A stretch of DNA of 64,000 nucleotides from JANQEU01 sp965242805 (lineage in GTDB: Bacteria > Bacteroidota > Bacteroidia > Cytophagales > Cyclobacteriaceae): positions 1,612,001-1,676,000 of the forward strand of contig CBDETD010000002.1 of the NCBI GenBank assembly GCA_965242805.1, given 5' to 3'. The translations under genes and the position numbers were made by a program. Below are positions 7,594 through 16,166 of the stretch, in pieces. The notes under the pieces are model-generated. The model did not search any database, was not told where the DNA came from, and saw only the letters and a program-made list of their open reading frames with translations. How positions within the stretch are numbered: the first letter of the stretch is position 1; every line of letters begins with the position of its first letter.

Positions 7594-8111
7594 ACCTTCG
7601 GTGATCCATGGGGAGGAGGTGGAGACAATGAAGCGAAGTATTCGCTGTCGCTCAGATTTTTTGCTTTTAACAACTCATCCAAATGAAGTTTGATTCGTGC
7701 CAAAAGCAAAAGAAATTATTGACTAATCGTCAATAGCTTCTACTTCATTGTCGGGGTGACTGGATTACCTTCGGTGATCCATGGGGAGGAGGTGGAGACA
7801 ATGAAGCGAAGTATTCGCTGTCGCTCAGATTTTTTGCTTTTAACAACTCATCCAAATGAAGTTTGATTCGTGCCAAAAGCAAAAGAAATTATTGACTAAT
7901 CGTCAATAGCTTCTACTTCATTGTCGGGGTGACTGGATTACCTTCGGTGATCCATGGGGAGGAGGTGGAGACAATGAAGCGAAGTCTTCGCTGTCGCTCA
8001 GATTTTTTGCTTTACCAACTCATCCAAATGAAGTTTGATTCGTGCCAAAAGCAAAAGAAATTATTGACTAATCGTCAATAGCTTCTACTTCATTGTCGGG
8101 GTGACTGGATT
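7594..8111 (-). repeat. Three tandem 173-bp units carrying the tRNA-Pro(CGG) 3' end
   Basis: Copies are 7594-7766 (173 bp), 7767-7939 (173 bp) and 7940-8111 (172 bp). Copies 1 and 2 look identical; copy 3, next to the tRNA, differs by one substitution near 7986 and a substitution plus one deletion near 8013. Each unit, read on the minus strand, starts with the last 16 nt of tRNA-Pro, then a hairpin terminator, then about 110 bp of unique sequence. In each unit a short open frame of about 55 codons ends just past the next tRNA 3' end. The array fills most of the 572-bp space between the methyltransferase gene and tRNA-Pro; nothing else is seen there. Confidence 0.93.
8052..8080 (-). terminator. 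Terminator of tRNA-Pro(CGG)
   Basis: A 7-bp stem (8074-8080 with 8062-8068) is followed on the minus strand by a T-rich run (ATTTCTTTTG). It lies 16 bases after the tRNA 3' end and is repeated in every 173-bp unit, so the array contains three such terminators in series. Confidence 0.6.
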
Positions 8112-8169
8112 CGAACCAGCGGCCTCTTCGTCCCGAACGAAGCGCGCTACCGGGCTGCGCTACACCCCG
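8096..8169 (-). tRNA. tRNA-Pro (anticodon CGG)
   Basis: 74 nt with acceptor CGGGGTG/CACCCCG, discriminator A, D stem GCGC, anticodon stem CTTCG/CGAAG with loop TTCGGGA (anticodon CGG), T stem GCTGG/CCAGT (one G-T pair) with loop TTCGAAT. CCA is not encoded. The last 16 nt are the first part of a 173-bp repeat present three times. Divergent from nothing nearby; the TPR histidine kinase lies upstream on the same strand. Confidence 0.95.
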
Positions 8170-8220
8170 TATTCAAAATCTTTATACGAAGTTAAAAAAA
8201 ATCCGAACCCTAAATATTGA

Positions 8221-10845
8221 TTAATTGGATGAGCTTATTGTTTCTTCTTCATCTTCTTCGATGACATCAGACATTGACTTTCGAAGAGTTATCGTGAATT
8301 TGGTTCCTTTACCAACCTCACTTTGCACTTCAAGATGGCCTCCATGTTTTTCAATGATACTGTAGCTGATTGACAACCCTAACCCCGTTCCTTTTCCCAC
8401 TTCTTTGGTTGTGTAGAAGGGTTCAAAAATGTGTTCCATTACCTCCTTTTCCATGCCACTACCATTGTCCTCCACGTAGATGGCAATGTTATCTCCCAAA
8501 TCCTTGGTGGTAACTTTTATTAAACCATTCTTTTCAACAGCATCCAATCCATTGCTCACCAGATTCACCAACACCTGATTCAATTGGCCAGGGAAACATT
8601 CAATTTGCCCAATAGATTCATCGTAGTCTTTTTGGATTTCACCGATCTTTTTCGCTTTAGGTCTAAGGATCAATAGTGCAGCTTCAACAGTTTCATGCAG
8701 GTCTACAACTTTGGATTTGACCTCTCCAGTCCTGGAGAATATTCTCAAGCCGTTCACTATATCCTCAATACGATTCGTTCCAAAGACCATATCTTTCAAG
8801 ATCTGGGGAACAACCTCATTTGCAAAGCCCAATTCTTCAACAATGGATTCTTTTAGCACTTGAAGTTCTTGCTCTGATAATGTAGTCTTTCCATCGGGGG
8901 TATAAACCTTGTTCAGCATCTCCATGATCTCCGTGATAGTACGGTTCAGTGTCTCAATCCCACCTTTTACAAAATTTACCGGATTGTTAATTTCATGAAC
9001 TATTCCAGCGGTAAGTTGACCAAGAGATGACATTTTTTCCGCATGTATCAATTGGGATTGTGCGGATTTCAAATCCCTGTTCGATTGTTGCAGGTTCTTC
9101 CTGGTCTTTTGCTCTTTATCGAGCATTTTGGTTAATTCGATCTGTGCCTGCTGTAACTCATATTGCTGCAATTCCAGGTCCTTATTCTGGTTTGAGATTG
9201 TTTTTCTTGAGCGATTTAACCGAATCAGAAAAAACACCAATGCTACAACTGCCAGAAGAGAAACAACGACAATAATGATGAGGAAAGTTTGCCTGGCCCT
9301 TGCTGAGGCAATTTCAGTCTTTTGTAGTTCACTTTGTTGCTCCAAAATAGTTTGTTGATTCCGTGCAATCTCCAATTGTTGTTGACTTTCTCTTTCCCGT
9401 GATGCCGCCAGTTCAGCCTGGTTTTGTAGCTGTTGCAATTCAGCGTCCCTCCTCTGGGCATCCAGCTCCTGTTGGGTAATTCTCAGGTTTTGCTGAATCC
9501 CAAGGGCCTCAAGTCTTTGCCTTTCCAACACCTGATCCCTTATTATGCTCTCCTGCTGCAGTAGTTTTACTTTTTGCTGCTCCTGTTCTTTCAATAGCAG
9601 AGCCTGGTCAACAGCTCTTTTCTGTTTTTGAGCGTTAGCCAATTGGAGTCTATCCTTCTTCTCAAGACTTGTAGCGAGATTATTAGCCTTCGAAATGTCC
9701 GATTCAAACTGCTTATTGGCTTCTTCGATTCTCGGAAGTAGATCTTTAAGGAGAAATTGATATTTCCTCTCTTTTGCGGGTAAATTCTTCTGGTAAAGTT
9801 CAACGAACAGCTGGTAAGTCTCTTCCAACTCGAAAATCAGGTCATTATCATCACCGATAGCTTCTGCTTTCTCCAGTATTTCAATGGCATCTTTTCTATT
9901 TTTAGAAGCCAGGTGAACCGATCCGAGAACATTATACGATTTTATGATAGTCTTCGGGTCCTGAGTTCTATCTGCTATCGATTTAGCTGCCATTGCCTGC
10001 CTTTGTGCATTGGAATAGTCTTTATTTTCCAAATAAGACTTAACTAAATTCAATCGGTACTCAACTTCCTGGTCATTTTGAGAAACTGCTTCTTTTCCAA
10101 ATTCTATGGATTCTGTTAAGTTCTCGTTTTCCCTATGGAAGGAACAAAGCAAATCCGCAATCACATGGCTACGACTAAACATATCCCTCGATTCGTAATA
10201 AAACGAGCCATACTTTAATCCAATGGTATAATCCTCTTTGGCTCTTATGGCATTAAGATATTCCTCATAAAACTGCCTTCTGATATCTTTATTAAAGGTG
10301 AGGTTTACTAAATCATCCACAATTGATTCATACACTATAGTGGAGCGCACGTAATCCCTGGCATTAAATAAATTCAGACCATTGGAACGAATTGACTTGA
10401 TCTTACCTTCAACATCATTCAACTCCTCAAACTGGCTATAAGCCGTAGTATAGCATCTGTCGGCCTCTCCAGCAGCACCCATTGCCGTGTAAACATTTCC
10501 CAGTAAATAATAAGCTTCGGCTAGTTTGTCTTGCCCCTCAAATATTAATTCTTCAATAGGATAAATGATATTGATATAGTGTTCAATGGACTTAGCATAA
10601 TTTTTCTGATCAAAAAATGTCCGTCCAAGAAAGAAATTAAATTCTACGGAATAGGAATAATTCTGAGCATTTTCCGCATCAACCAATCCCTGTAGAGCAT
10701 AACCAATAGCATTATCTGTATTGCCACTTCTTTGCTCATATTTTGCTCTTTCCAGCAAAATATTCAATTCCTCATCCTGAGTAAAGGCAGGGGCCGAGAT
10801 GATAAATAGAAAAAGAAATATTATCAGCGACTTACAACTAAACAA
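8221..10845 (-). CDS. Sensor histidine kinase with TPR repeats and long coiled coil
   Basis: 874 residues. Signal peptide 1-22; periplasmic TPR-like helices to about 365; a Gln/Glu/Leu-rich coiled coil (about 370-515); membrane helix about 521-541; a second coiled coil; then the kinase core with H617 in VHEINNPVN, N-box N761 region, DNGSG from D793 and GKGTGLGL at 817-824. The C-terminus is a highly acidic tail (EEDEEET). This TPR-HK layout is common in Bacteroidota. No response regulator is adjacent; the kinase core is of the same HisKA type (EKMxSLGxLxAGxxHEINNP) as the orphan kinase at 2415-5588. Signal unknown. Confidence 0.92.
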   Translation of the reverse strand: MFSCKSLIIFLFLFIISAPAFTQDEELNILLERAKYEQRSGNTDNAIGYALQGLVDAENAQNYSYSVEFNFFLGRTFFDQKNYAKSIEHYINIIYPIEELIFEGQDKLAEAYYLLGNVYTAMGAAGEADRCYTTAYSQFEELNDVEGKIKSIRSNGLNLFNARDYVRSTIVYESIVDDLVNLTFNKDIRRQFYEEYLNAIRAKEDYTIGLKYGSFYYESRDMFSRSHVIADLLCSFHRENENLTESIEFGKEAVSQNDQEVEYRLNLVKSYLENKDYSNAQRQAMAAKSIADRTQDPKTIIKSYNVLGSVHLASKNRKDAIEILEKAEAIGDDNDLIFELEETYQLFVELYQKNLPAKERKYQFLLKDLLPRIEEANKQFESDISKANNLATSLEKKDRLQLANAQKQKRAVDQALLLKEQEQQKVKLLQQESIIRDQVLERQRLEALGIQQNLRITQQELDAQRRDAELQQLQNQAELAASRERESQQQLEIARNQQTILEQQSELQKTEIASARARQTFLIIIVVVSLLAVVALVFFLIRLNRSRKTISNQNKDLELQQYELQQAQIELTKMLDKEQKTRKNLQQSNRDLKSAQSQLIHAEKMSSLGQLTAGIVHEINNPVNFVKGGIETLNRTITEIMEMLNKVYTPDGKTTLSEQELQVLKESIVEELGFANEVVPQILKDMVFGTNRIEDIVNGLRIFSRTGEVKSKVVDLHETVEAALLILRPKAKKIGEIQKDYDESIGQIECFPGQLNQVLVNLVSNGLDAVEKNGLIKVTTKDLGDNIAIYVEDNGSGMEKEVMEHIFEPFYTTKEVGKGTGLGLSISYSIIEKHGGHLEVQSEVGKGTKFTITLRKSMSDVIEEDEEETISSSN

Positions 10846-11192
10846 CTTAACAGCTTAAAATGATTAATTAGTATTTGAGATACAAGATGCCTATATCAAC
10901 CTTTAAATTCAAAAATAGCAGAATAAACCGGTTTAAAAATAACATTAGCCTGAATAATCAAGGTTGAAATATATCAAGAATAAATTATATTATTCTGATA
11001 TCAATGCCATGATTTGATCCTGCTTAAGCATGAATTGACAGTATTACTCCATTTTATATGATCATCAAATAATAGCCTGGCAAAAGGAGCCAACCACATA
11101 AAAGGGAAAAATTGACAATCTTCAGGGAACTCAGGACACTTTCCTGGGGCTCATTTTGACGTTTTCATAAACACATCAAACTACGACCGAGT
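10846..11192. promoter_or_regulatory. Divergent intergenic region between the TPR kinase and the Crp/Fnr gene
   Basis: 347 bp without a gene. On the minus strand TATTTTTG at 10917-10910 fits the TAnnTTTG -7 box and would give a leader of about 60 nt for the kinase. A 12-bp perfect palindrome TAAACCGGTTTA lies at 10924-10935, just upstream of that box. No equally clear promoter was seen for the Crp/Fnr gene and no RNA gene was recognised. Confidence 0.45.
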
Positions 11193-11870
11193 ATGTATTA
11201 TCAAAATGATCCCAAACTCCTTCGACTCATTCAAGAAGCATTTCAAGTAAAAACTCCCAACACCGTCATAGACCTTGAAAGGAAAGAATACCTGTATCGG
11301 GAATCTTCAAATGCAAAGTTCATGTATGTCATAATGGAAGGTTTGGTATTCCTTGGAAATAAACAGTATTCACGTCCTTTAGGTCAGTCATTTCTTTTGG
11401 GTCCCGGAGATGTTCTCGGATCATTCAACCACGGACATGATGATCATTCCCAGTTTGCCCAGACGCTGGTTAATAGTAGGATATTAGTATTGACGGAAGA
11501 TGAATTTCAATTGATGATAAAAGATAATTTCGATGTTTTGACAGCGGTAGTAGGTAGTATAAAAGATCGTATGGAGGGACTTGAAGATCTTTTTATTTCA
11601 TTTTCTCGTCGTTCAACAGAGGAGAGGATCCGTCACTTCTTTTCCAAAATTCTAAACGCATTTGGAACTATTGATGGTAATACTATTGCTATAAAAAACT
11701 TCTTAACCCACAAGAAGATAGCTTCACTGATTGGAGTGAGCAGGCAAAGTGTGACTACCTGGTTCAATATTCTGGAGAGACAAGGTTTGTTGAAATATAG
11801 CAGGGATGAGATCCTTGTATCCAAAAATCTCTTTCAGGAAAAGGTCAAAAAATCTATCATGGTTGTTTAG
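11193..11870 (+). CDS. Crp/Fnr-family transcription regulator
   Basis: 225 residues: an N-terminal cyclic-nucleotide-binding-like beta-barrel (about 20-125) and a C-terminal winged helix with LTHKKIASLIGVSRQSVTTW as the helix-turn-helix (about 172-190). No Cys cluster for an FeS sensor is present, so it is not an Fnr-type oxygen sensor; the ligand is unknown. It lies 68 bp upstream of the DUF5916 gene on the same strand and may share its transcript or control it. The ATG at 11193 gives the usual family length. Confidence 0.9.
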   Translation: MYYQNDPKLLRLIQEAFQVKTPNTVIDLERKEYLYRESSNAKFMYVIMEGLVFLGNKQYSRPLGQSFLLGPGDVLGSFNHGHDDHSQFAQTLVNSRILVLTEDEFQLMIKDNFDVLTAVVGSIKDRMEGLEDLFISFSRRSTEERIRHFFSKILNAFGTIDGNTIAIKNFLTHKKIASLIGVSRQSVTTWFNILERQGLLKYSRDEILVSKNLFQEKVKKSIMVV

Positions 11871-11938
11871 TATTGAAATCCTGCCATTAAAATAAATTCA
11901 ATGAGGAAAGGGTGTATTTTGAATCTAGCTTTGCAGGT

Positions 11939-14179
11939 ATGTTCAGAGCGATCATATTCTTATTTGCTGGTCTTTTTTCGTATTTCATTGCATTTAGTCA
12001 ATCAATCACGATCAAAAGAGCTACTGGACCAATAGTCCTGGATGGTAAATTAGACGAAGCGGCATGGAGCGAAGCCGATTCAGCTGTCAATTGGATGCAG
12101 TACTTCCCATTTGACTCCTCGTTGGCCAATTCCCAATCTAAAGCATATGTCTTATATGATGATCAGAATATATATGTCGCTGGCATCATGTACAACTTGC
12201 AATCTGATCGAACCTACGTTACCCCATCTCTAAGAAGAGACTTTAGAGGTGAGGCCAATGATAGTTTTTCCGTAACCTTTGACCCCTTCAAAGATCATAC
12301 GAATGGCTTTTTCTTCGGGATCAATCCTTTCGGTGTTCGAAGGGAAGCTTTGATATCCAATGGGGGTAACTTTACGAGAGGTTCGGGAGGAGGTGGCGGC
12401 AGCTTTGGTATCGCCTGGGATAACAAGTGGTATGGAAATGCCAGGAGATATGATGGTTTCTGGATTGCTGAAATGGCTATTCCATTCAAAACACTTCGAT
12501 TTTCGGAAAATCAGGAAGAATGGTACATAAATTTCTATCGTGTGGATAGCGAAAAAGGTGAAAGATCCACCTGGTCTCCGATCCCTAGAAATCTATCAAT
12601 CGTGAATATGGCTACCCATCGATCAATGCACTGGGATGAACCGACAAAAAAACCAGGGAACAATATTTCTATTATACCCTATGTCGCGGGAGGTGTAAGC
12701 AAGAATTTCGAAGATAGTCTAAAACAGGAAACAACCCTTGACGCAGGATTTGACTTGAAATATGGTATTACTCCGAGTTTGAATCTAGATGTGACTGTAA
12801 ATCCGGATTTCTCACAGGTAGAATTGGACCAACAGGTAACCAACCTGGATCGTTTTGAAATTTTCTTTCCCGAAAGACGTCAATTCTTTCTGGAAAACGC
12901 CGACCTGTTCGCGAATTATGGAAATCGCGGTACTCGCCCTTTTTTCTCACGTCGAATTGGGGTAGCAAGGGATACGACTACGGGCAACAACATTCAAAAT
13001 CCAATACCATTTGGAGCACGTCTAAGTGGAAAACTCAATGACAAAACCAGAATAGGCCTTTTGTCAATGCAAACTGGTCGTGATGGAGAAAACGGTTTGC
13101 CTTCATACAATTATACAGTTGCCACAGTTCAACAACAGGTACTGGGTCGATCAAATGTCAATTTCCTATTTGTCAACAAGCAAACCTTTGAGGATGAGTC
13201 AGAATTTGCCAGCGACGACCTATCCACATATAACAGGACATTCGGTATCGATTACAACCTGGCTACCGTAGATAACTCATGGACAGGTAAATTCTTCTAT
13301 CACCAGTCCCTGGAAGAAGACCAACCTGACAGTGCTTTTGCGGCGGGAGTTTCACTGCAATGGAGCACTGCCAAATGGAATTGGAGACTATTCAGCCAGA
13401 GCGTAGGGGCCAATTACAATCCGGAGGTTGGTTTTGTGAGAAGAAACGACATTCAACAAGTAGCAAGTACCATTCAATATCGAATGTTTCCGAAAGGAAC
13501 AATTATGCAACGCCATGGACCGGGATTTGATTTTGATATTGTAAGAAATGACACCTATGGATTGCTTGATTGGGATGTAAACATATTGTACGACATTAAT
13601 TTTAGGAATACATCGACTTTCTCCATGAGGTTGAGGAGACAGTACACTTATTTGTTTGATCCCTTTGATCCAAGTGGGTCCGACGGTTTGGAATTACCTG
13701 CTGACACCGACTATGCCAATAACATGATCATTGCCCGTTTCAGCTCGGACTTCAGAAAAAAATTCTTTATTTCTGTCAACACACGATCCGGAGAATATTT
13801 CAATGGTACCAGGATCAACCTGGGTGGAACCATTGGGTACCGATATCAGCCTTTTGGAGCGACTTCATTGGACTTTTCCGTTAATCGGATCAAATTACCC
13901 GGACCATATAATTCAAATAATCTCTACTTGATAGGCCCAAGATTTGATTTCACATTTACAAAGAACTTCTTCTGGACAACATTGGTACAATACAATAGTC
14001 AAATCCAAAATTTAAGCATAAATTCAAGGGTTCAATGGAGATTTCAACCCGTTTCGGATGTATTCATTGTATACACAGACAATTACTTTGCGACTAGCCA
14101 GGGAGACCAGTTTTTTGAGGTTGGAAACTCCAAGACAAGGGCACTTGTATTCAAGATTACTTACTGGCTAAATCTTTAA
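11939..14179 (+). CDS. DUF5916 protein: CBM9-like domain plus outer-membrane beta-barrel
   Basis: 746 residues from the ATG at 11939, chosen over a GTG at 11912 because it leads directly into a clean signal peptide ending FAFSQ. Residues about 24-200 match the carbohydrate-binding family 9-like domain (GPIVLDGKLDEAAWSEAD, then VLYDDQNIYVA). The rest is rich in alternating aromatic strands and ends in ITYWLNL, as expected for an outer-membrane barrel; FFPERRQFFLEN is typical of DUF5916 proteins. Their function is unknown; some lie near peptidases or polysaccharide genes. A stretch GGGGSFG near residue 160 is low-complexity. The HD gene follows 5 bases later. Confidence 0.85.
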   Translation: MFRAIIFLFAGLFSYFIAFSQSITIKRATGPIVLDGKLDEAAWSEADSAVNWMQYFPFDSSLANSQSKAYVLYDDQNIYVAGIMYNLQSDRTYVTPSLRRDFRGEANDSFSVTFDPFKDHTNGFFFGINPFGVRREALISNGGNFTRGSGGGGGSFGIAWDNKWYGNARRYDGFWIAEMAIPFKTLRFSENQEEWYINFYRVDSEKGERSTWSPIPRNLSIVNMATHRSMHWDEPTKKPGNNISIIPYVAGGVSKNFEDSLKQETTLDAGFDLKYGITPSLNLDVTVNPDFSQVELDQQVTNLDRFEIFFPERRQFFLENADLFANYGNRGTRPFFSRRIGVARDTTTGNNIQNPIPFGARLSGKLNDKTRIGLLSMQTGRDGENGLPSYNYTVATVQQQVLGRSNVNFLFVNKQTFEDESEFASDDLSTYNRTFGIDYNLATVDNSWTGKFFYHQSLEEDQPDSAFAAGVSLQWSTAKWNWRLFSQSVGANYNPEVGFVRRNDIQQVASTIQYRMFPKGTIMQRHGPGFDFDIVRNDTYGLLDWDVNILYDINFRNTSTFSMRLRRQYTYLFDPFDPSGSDGLELPADTDYANNMIIARFSSDFRKKFFISVNTRSGEYFNGTRINLGGTIGYRYQPFGATSLDFSVNRIKLPGPYNSNNLYLIGPRFDFTFTKNFFWTTLVQYNSQIQNLSINSRVQWRFQPVSDVFIVYTDNYFATSQGDQFFEVGNSKTRALVFKITYWLNL

Positions 14180-14184
14180 GAACT

Positions 14185-14724
14185 ATGAAATACGAGGAAG
14201 CGAAGGATATTCTTCACGACATGACTAAGGGAGATAGTCTTCTACGTCATGCCCGTACCGTCGAACTTGTAATGCGGGCATATGCGAAAAAGTTGGGAGA
14301 GGATGAGGAAGAGTGGGCAATTGCGGGAATGCTTCATGATGCTGATTACGAGGCCTTTCCTGAAGTACACCCAAACAAGATAGTAGGCCTGCTTCGTGAA
14401 AAAGGGGAAGAGACAATCGCACATGCAATATCGGCACATTACACTAAGTGGAGTGTCCCATATGAAAGTCTTTTGGATAAGGCACTGATAGCTTGCGATG
14501 AGCTTACGGGTTTCATCATCGCATGTTGCCAAGTCAGACCTGATGGGATTGAAACACTAACCCCAAAATCAGTTAAGAAAAAGCTTAAACAGAAGAGTTT
14601 TGCGGCTAAAGTTGAACGAGAAGAGATCCAAAAAGGAATCGAGTTATTTGAAGTAGACCTGGACTCTCATGTCCAATTCATTATAGAGGTTTTACGTGAA
14701 AACCGTGATGAATTAGGTATTTAG
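14185..14724 (+). CDS. HD-domain phosphohydrolase-like protein
   Basis: 179 residues. The HD signature is visible as H22 (LRHARTVE), H51-D52 in GMLHDADYEAFPE, and later H83-type residues in AISAHYTKW, then DKALIACDELTG supplying the last metal ligand. This is the order seen in single-domain HD hydrolases of the YedJ/HDIG type. Cytoplasmic. It begins 5 bases after the DUF5916 stop, so the genes are cotranscribed, although no functional link is evident. The substrate (nucleotide or other phosphate ester) is unknown. Confidence 0.85.
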   Translation: MKYEEAKDILHDMTKGDSLLRHARTVELVMRAYAKKLGEDEEEWAIAGMLHDADYEAFPEVHPNKIVGLLREKGEETIAHAISAHYTKWSVPYESLLDKALIACDELTGFIIACCQVRPDGIETLTPKSVKKKLKQKSFAAKVEREEIQKGIELFEVDLDSHVQFIIEVLRENRDELGI

Positions 14725-14770
14725 ACTACTAGTCCCCAACTCCCCAAATAATGAGAAAATCGTTGTCCAT

Positions 14771-14798
14771 TTCGGTAGTTCAATTTCCAGATTCGGTA
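14771..14798 (+). promoter_or_regulatory. Direct repeat TTCGGTA, 21-bp spacing, upstream of a LytTR locus
   Basis: TTCGGTA occurs at 14771-14777 and again at 14792-14798, exactly two helical turns apart. LytTR-type regulators usually bind two direct repeats spaced about 21 bp. The site is about 100 bp before the first gene of the LytTR locus, and a TTTCGGTA also lies upstream of the paralog (17997-18004). Candidate binding site only. Confidence 0.4.
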
Positions 14799-14896
14799 AG
14801 CTGATGGTCCGCATCAGTTTGATACATTTTTTATTTGTCAACTCCTTAGTGAGATTTGGAGTTATGGAATACCAAAGCCAAATAGTAAAATTGATC

Positions 14897-16144
14897 ATGA
14901 AACATAAAAAGCTTTTATTGATCCTGCTGGGAAATTTGGTAGCCCTGTTCATCATTATAACTGAGGCGAACGCACAGGTAAAGGACACGAGGGGATACAT
15001 CTACGGGAGAGTTGTGACGTTTGACGATGAATATCAAGGTCAGATCAGGTGGGGAAAAGAAGAGACTTTTTGGCATGACTACTTCAATGCTGAGAAAGTT
15101 TCCGATAATCAGTACAAGGAAATCCTGGAAAAAAATAAAAAGAGATCCAGTGACTGGGAAGATTTCGACTGGGATTTTAGCAGCATATGGGAGGACAAAT
15201 TAAGCAACCTGAGCAATCATAGGTTTGATACCCAATTTGGTAATATTAAATCAATCTCAAATATTGGCCGAAATGATATCAGGATAGAGTTTAAAAATGG
15301 ATTTACCATGAGATTAGATGGTGATGGCTACAATGATGTAGGGTCCAGTATTTACGTTTTTGATGATGAAATTGGAGAAGTGTCCATCAAGTGGGATCGA
15401 ATCGAACGTGTTGATTTCCTCCCTACTCCCTCGAACCTGGAACTGGAAGAAAGAGAACCAATCTATGGTGTAGTAGAAACCTATAGAAAAGGGACTTTTG
15501 AAGGATTTATCGAGTGGGATAGTGACGAAAAATTCCTTCATGAAAAACTAGACGGAGATAATCGCGATGGTGATGTTTCCATACCATTTCGAGAAATAGA
15601 GTACATTGAAAAAGACGGTGATGGATGTATTGTCATCTTAAGGTCCGGAAGAGAATATTACCTTGATAACAGCAATGACGTCGATCGTGGAAATCGTGGT
15701 CTTATCATGGCCATACCAGGAACCGGAAATGTAGATATACCCTGGAAGTATTTCCGACATGCAAAATTCAGAAGAATATCCGATAGTGGACCCTCCTACA
15801 ACGATTATCCAACACCGAAAGGTTTGTTTGGAACAGTGTATACAGTGGAAGGTGATGAGTTCACTGGAAAGATGATCTATGATATAGACGAAGCATGGGA
15901 ACTTGAAACATTGGATGGTGAAGATGACGATGTAGAGTACCAGGTACCATTTCAGAATATTCGAAGTATTATTCCAAAAAACTACAACTACTCCATGGTT
16001 GAGTTGAAGAATGGGGATAAAATCCTATTGGGTGACGTCAGGGATGTCACTGATAACAATGATGGGATCCTGATTTTCGAAAGAGGCAATGATGAACCCA
16101 TTTACATTGAGTGGGAAAAAATTGCTGAAATTGTATTCGATTGA
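14897..16144 (+). CDS. Secreted three-repeat beta protein of unknown function (paralog A1)
   Basis: 415 residues from the ATG at 14897, which begins a clear signal peptide (MKHKK, hydrophobic core, ANAQ); the longer frame from 14804 has no such start. After cleavage the protein consists of three homologous repeats of about 110-130 residues (about 33-163, 170-295, 300-415). Each starts with a pattern like G.(I/V)YG.V.T.....G.I.W...E and holds a second half with V.L..G....L....DV...N.GI and then an I.W motif near the end. Acidic loops such as LDGDNRDGD recur and could bind metal. The sequence is 60-70% polar and beta-predicted. No known family was recognised. It is paralogous to 18127-19386; a LytS/LytTR pair lies between them. 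Confidence 0.8.
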   Translation: MKHKKLLLILLGNLVALFIIITEANAQVKDTRGYIYGRVVTFDDEYQGQIRWGKEETFWHDYFNAEKVSDNQYKEILEKNKKRSSDWEDFDWDFSSIWEDKLSNLSNHRFDTQFGNIKSISNIGRNDIRIEFKNGFTMRLDGDGYNDVGSSIYVFDDEIGEVSIKWDRIERVDFLPTPSNLELEEREPIYGVVETYRKGTFEGFIEWDSDEKFLHEKLDGDNRDGDVSIPFREIEYIEKDGDGCIVILRSGREYYLDNSNDVDRGNRGLIMAIPGTGNVDIPWKYFRHAKFRRISDSGPSYNDYPTPKGLFGTVYTVEGDEFTGKMIYDIDEAWELETLDGEDDDVEYQVPFQNIRSIIPKNYNYSMVELKNGDKILLGDVRDVTDNNDGILIFERGNDEPIYIEWEKIAEIVFD

Positions 16145-16166
16145 GGTATTTTCGTGATACCTCTTT
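16143..16166 (+). promoter_or_regulatory. Hairpin between the A1 stop and the kinase start
   Basis: GAGGTAT (16143-16149, overlapping the TGA stop) pairs with ATACCTC (16157-16163), loop 7 nt, followed by TTT and the kinase ATG at 16167. It could act as a partial terminator or limit translation of the kinase, lowering regulator output relative to A1. Confidence 0.45.

Noticed and set aside
7461..7709. Minus-strand frame of 82 codons with TTG start over the repeat array edge
   Set aside because: It crosses from repeat unit 1 into the methyltransferase start and has no family match; treated as a by-product of the repeat frame.
7594..8111. CRISPR array or integrated element att sites
   Set aside because: Units are 173 bp with no short repeat/spacer structure and no cas genes; no integrase, phage or transposase gene lies nearby, so tRNA 3' ends here are not taken as attachment sites of a present element.
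14804..14896. Upstream extension of paralog A1
   Set aside because: The signal peptide begins at 14897; the extension would put 31 residues in front of it.
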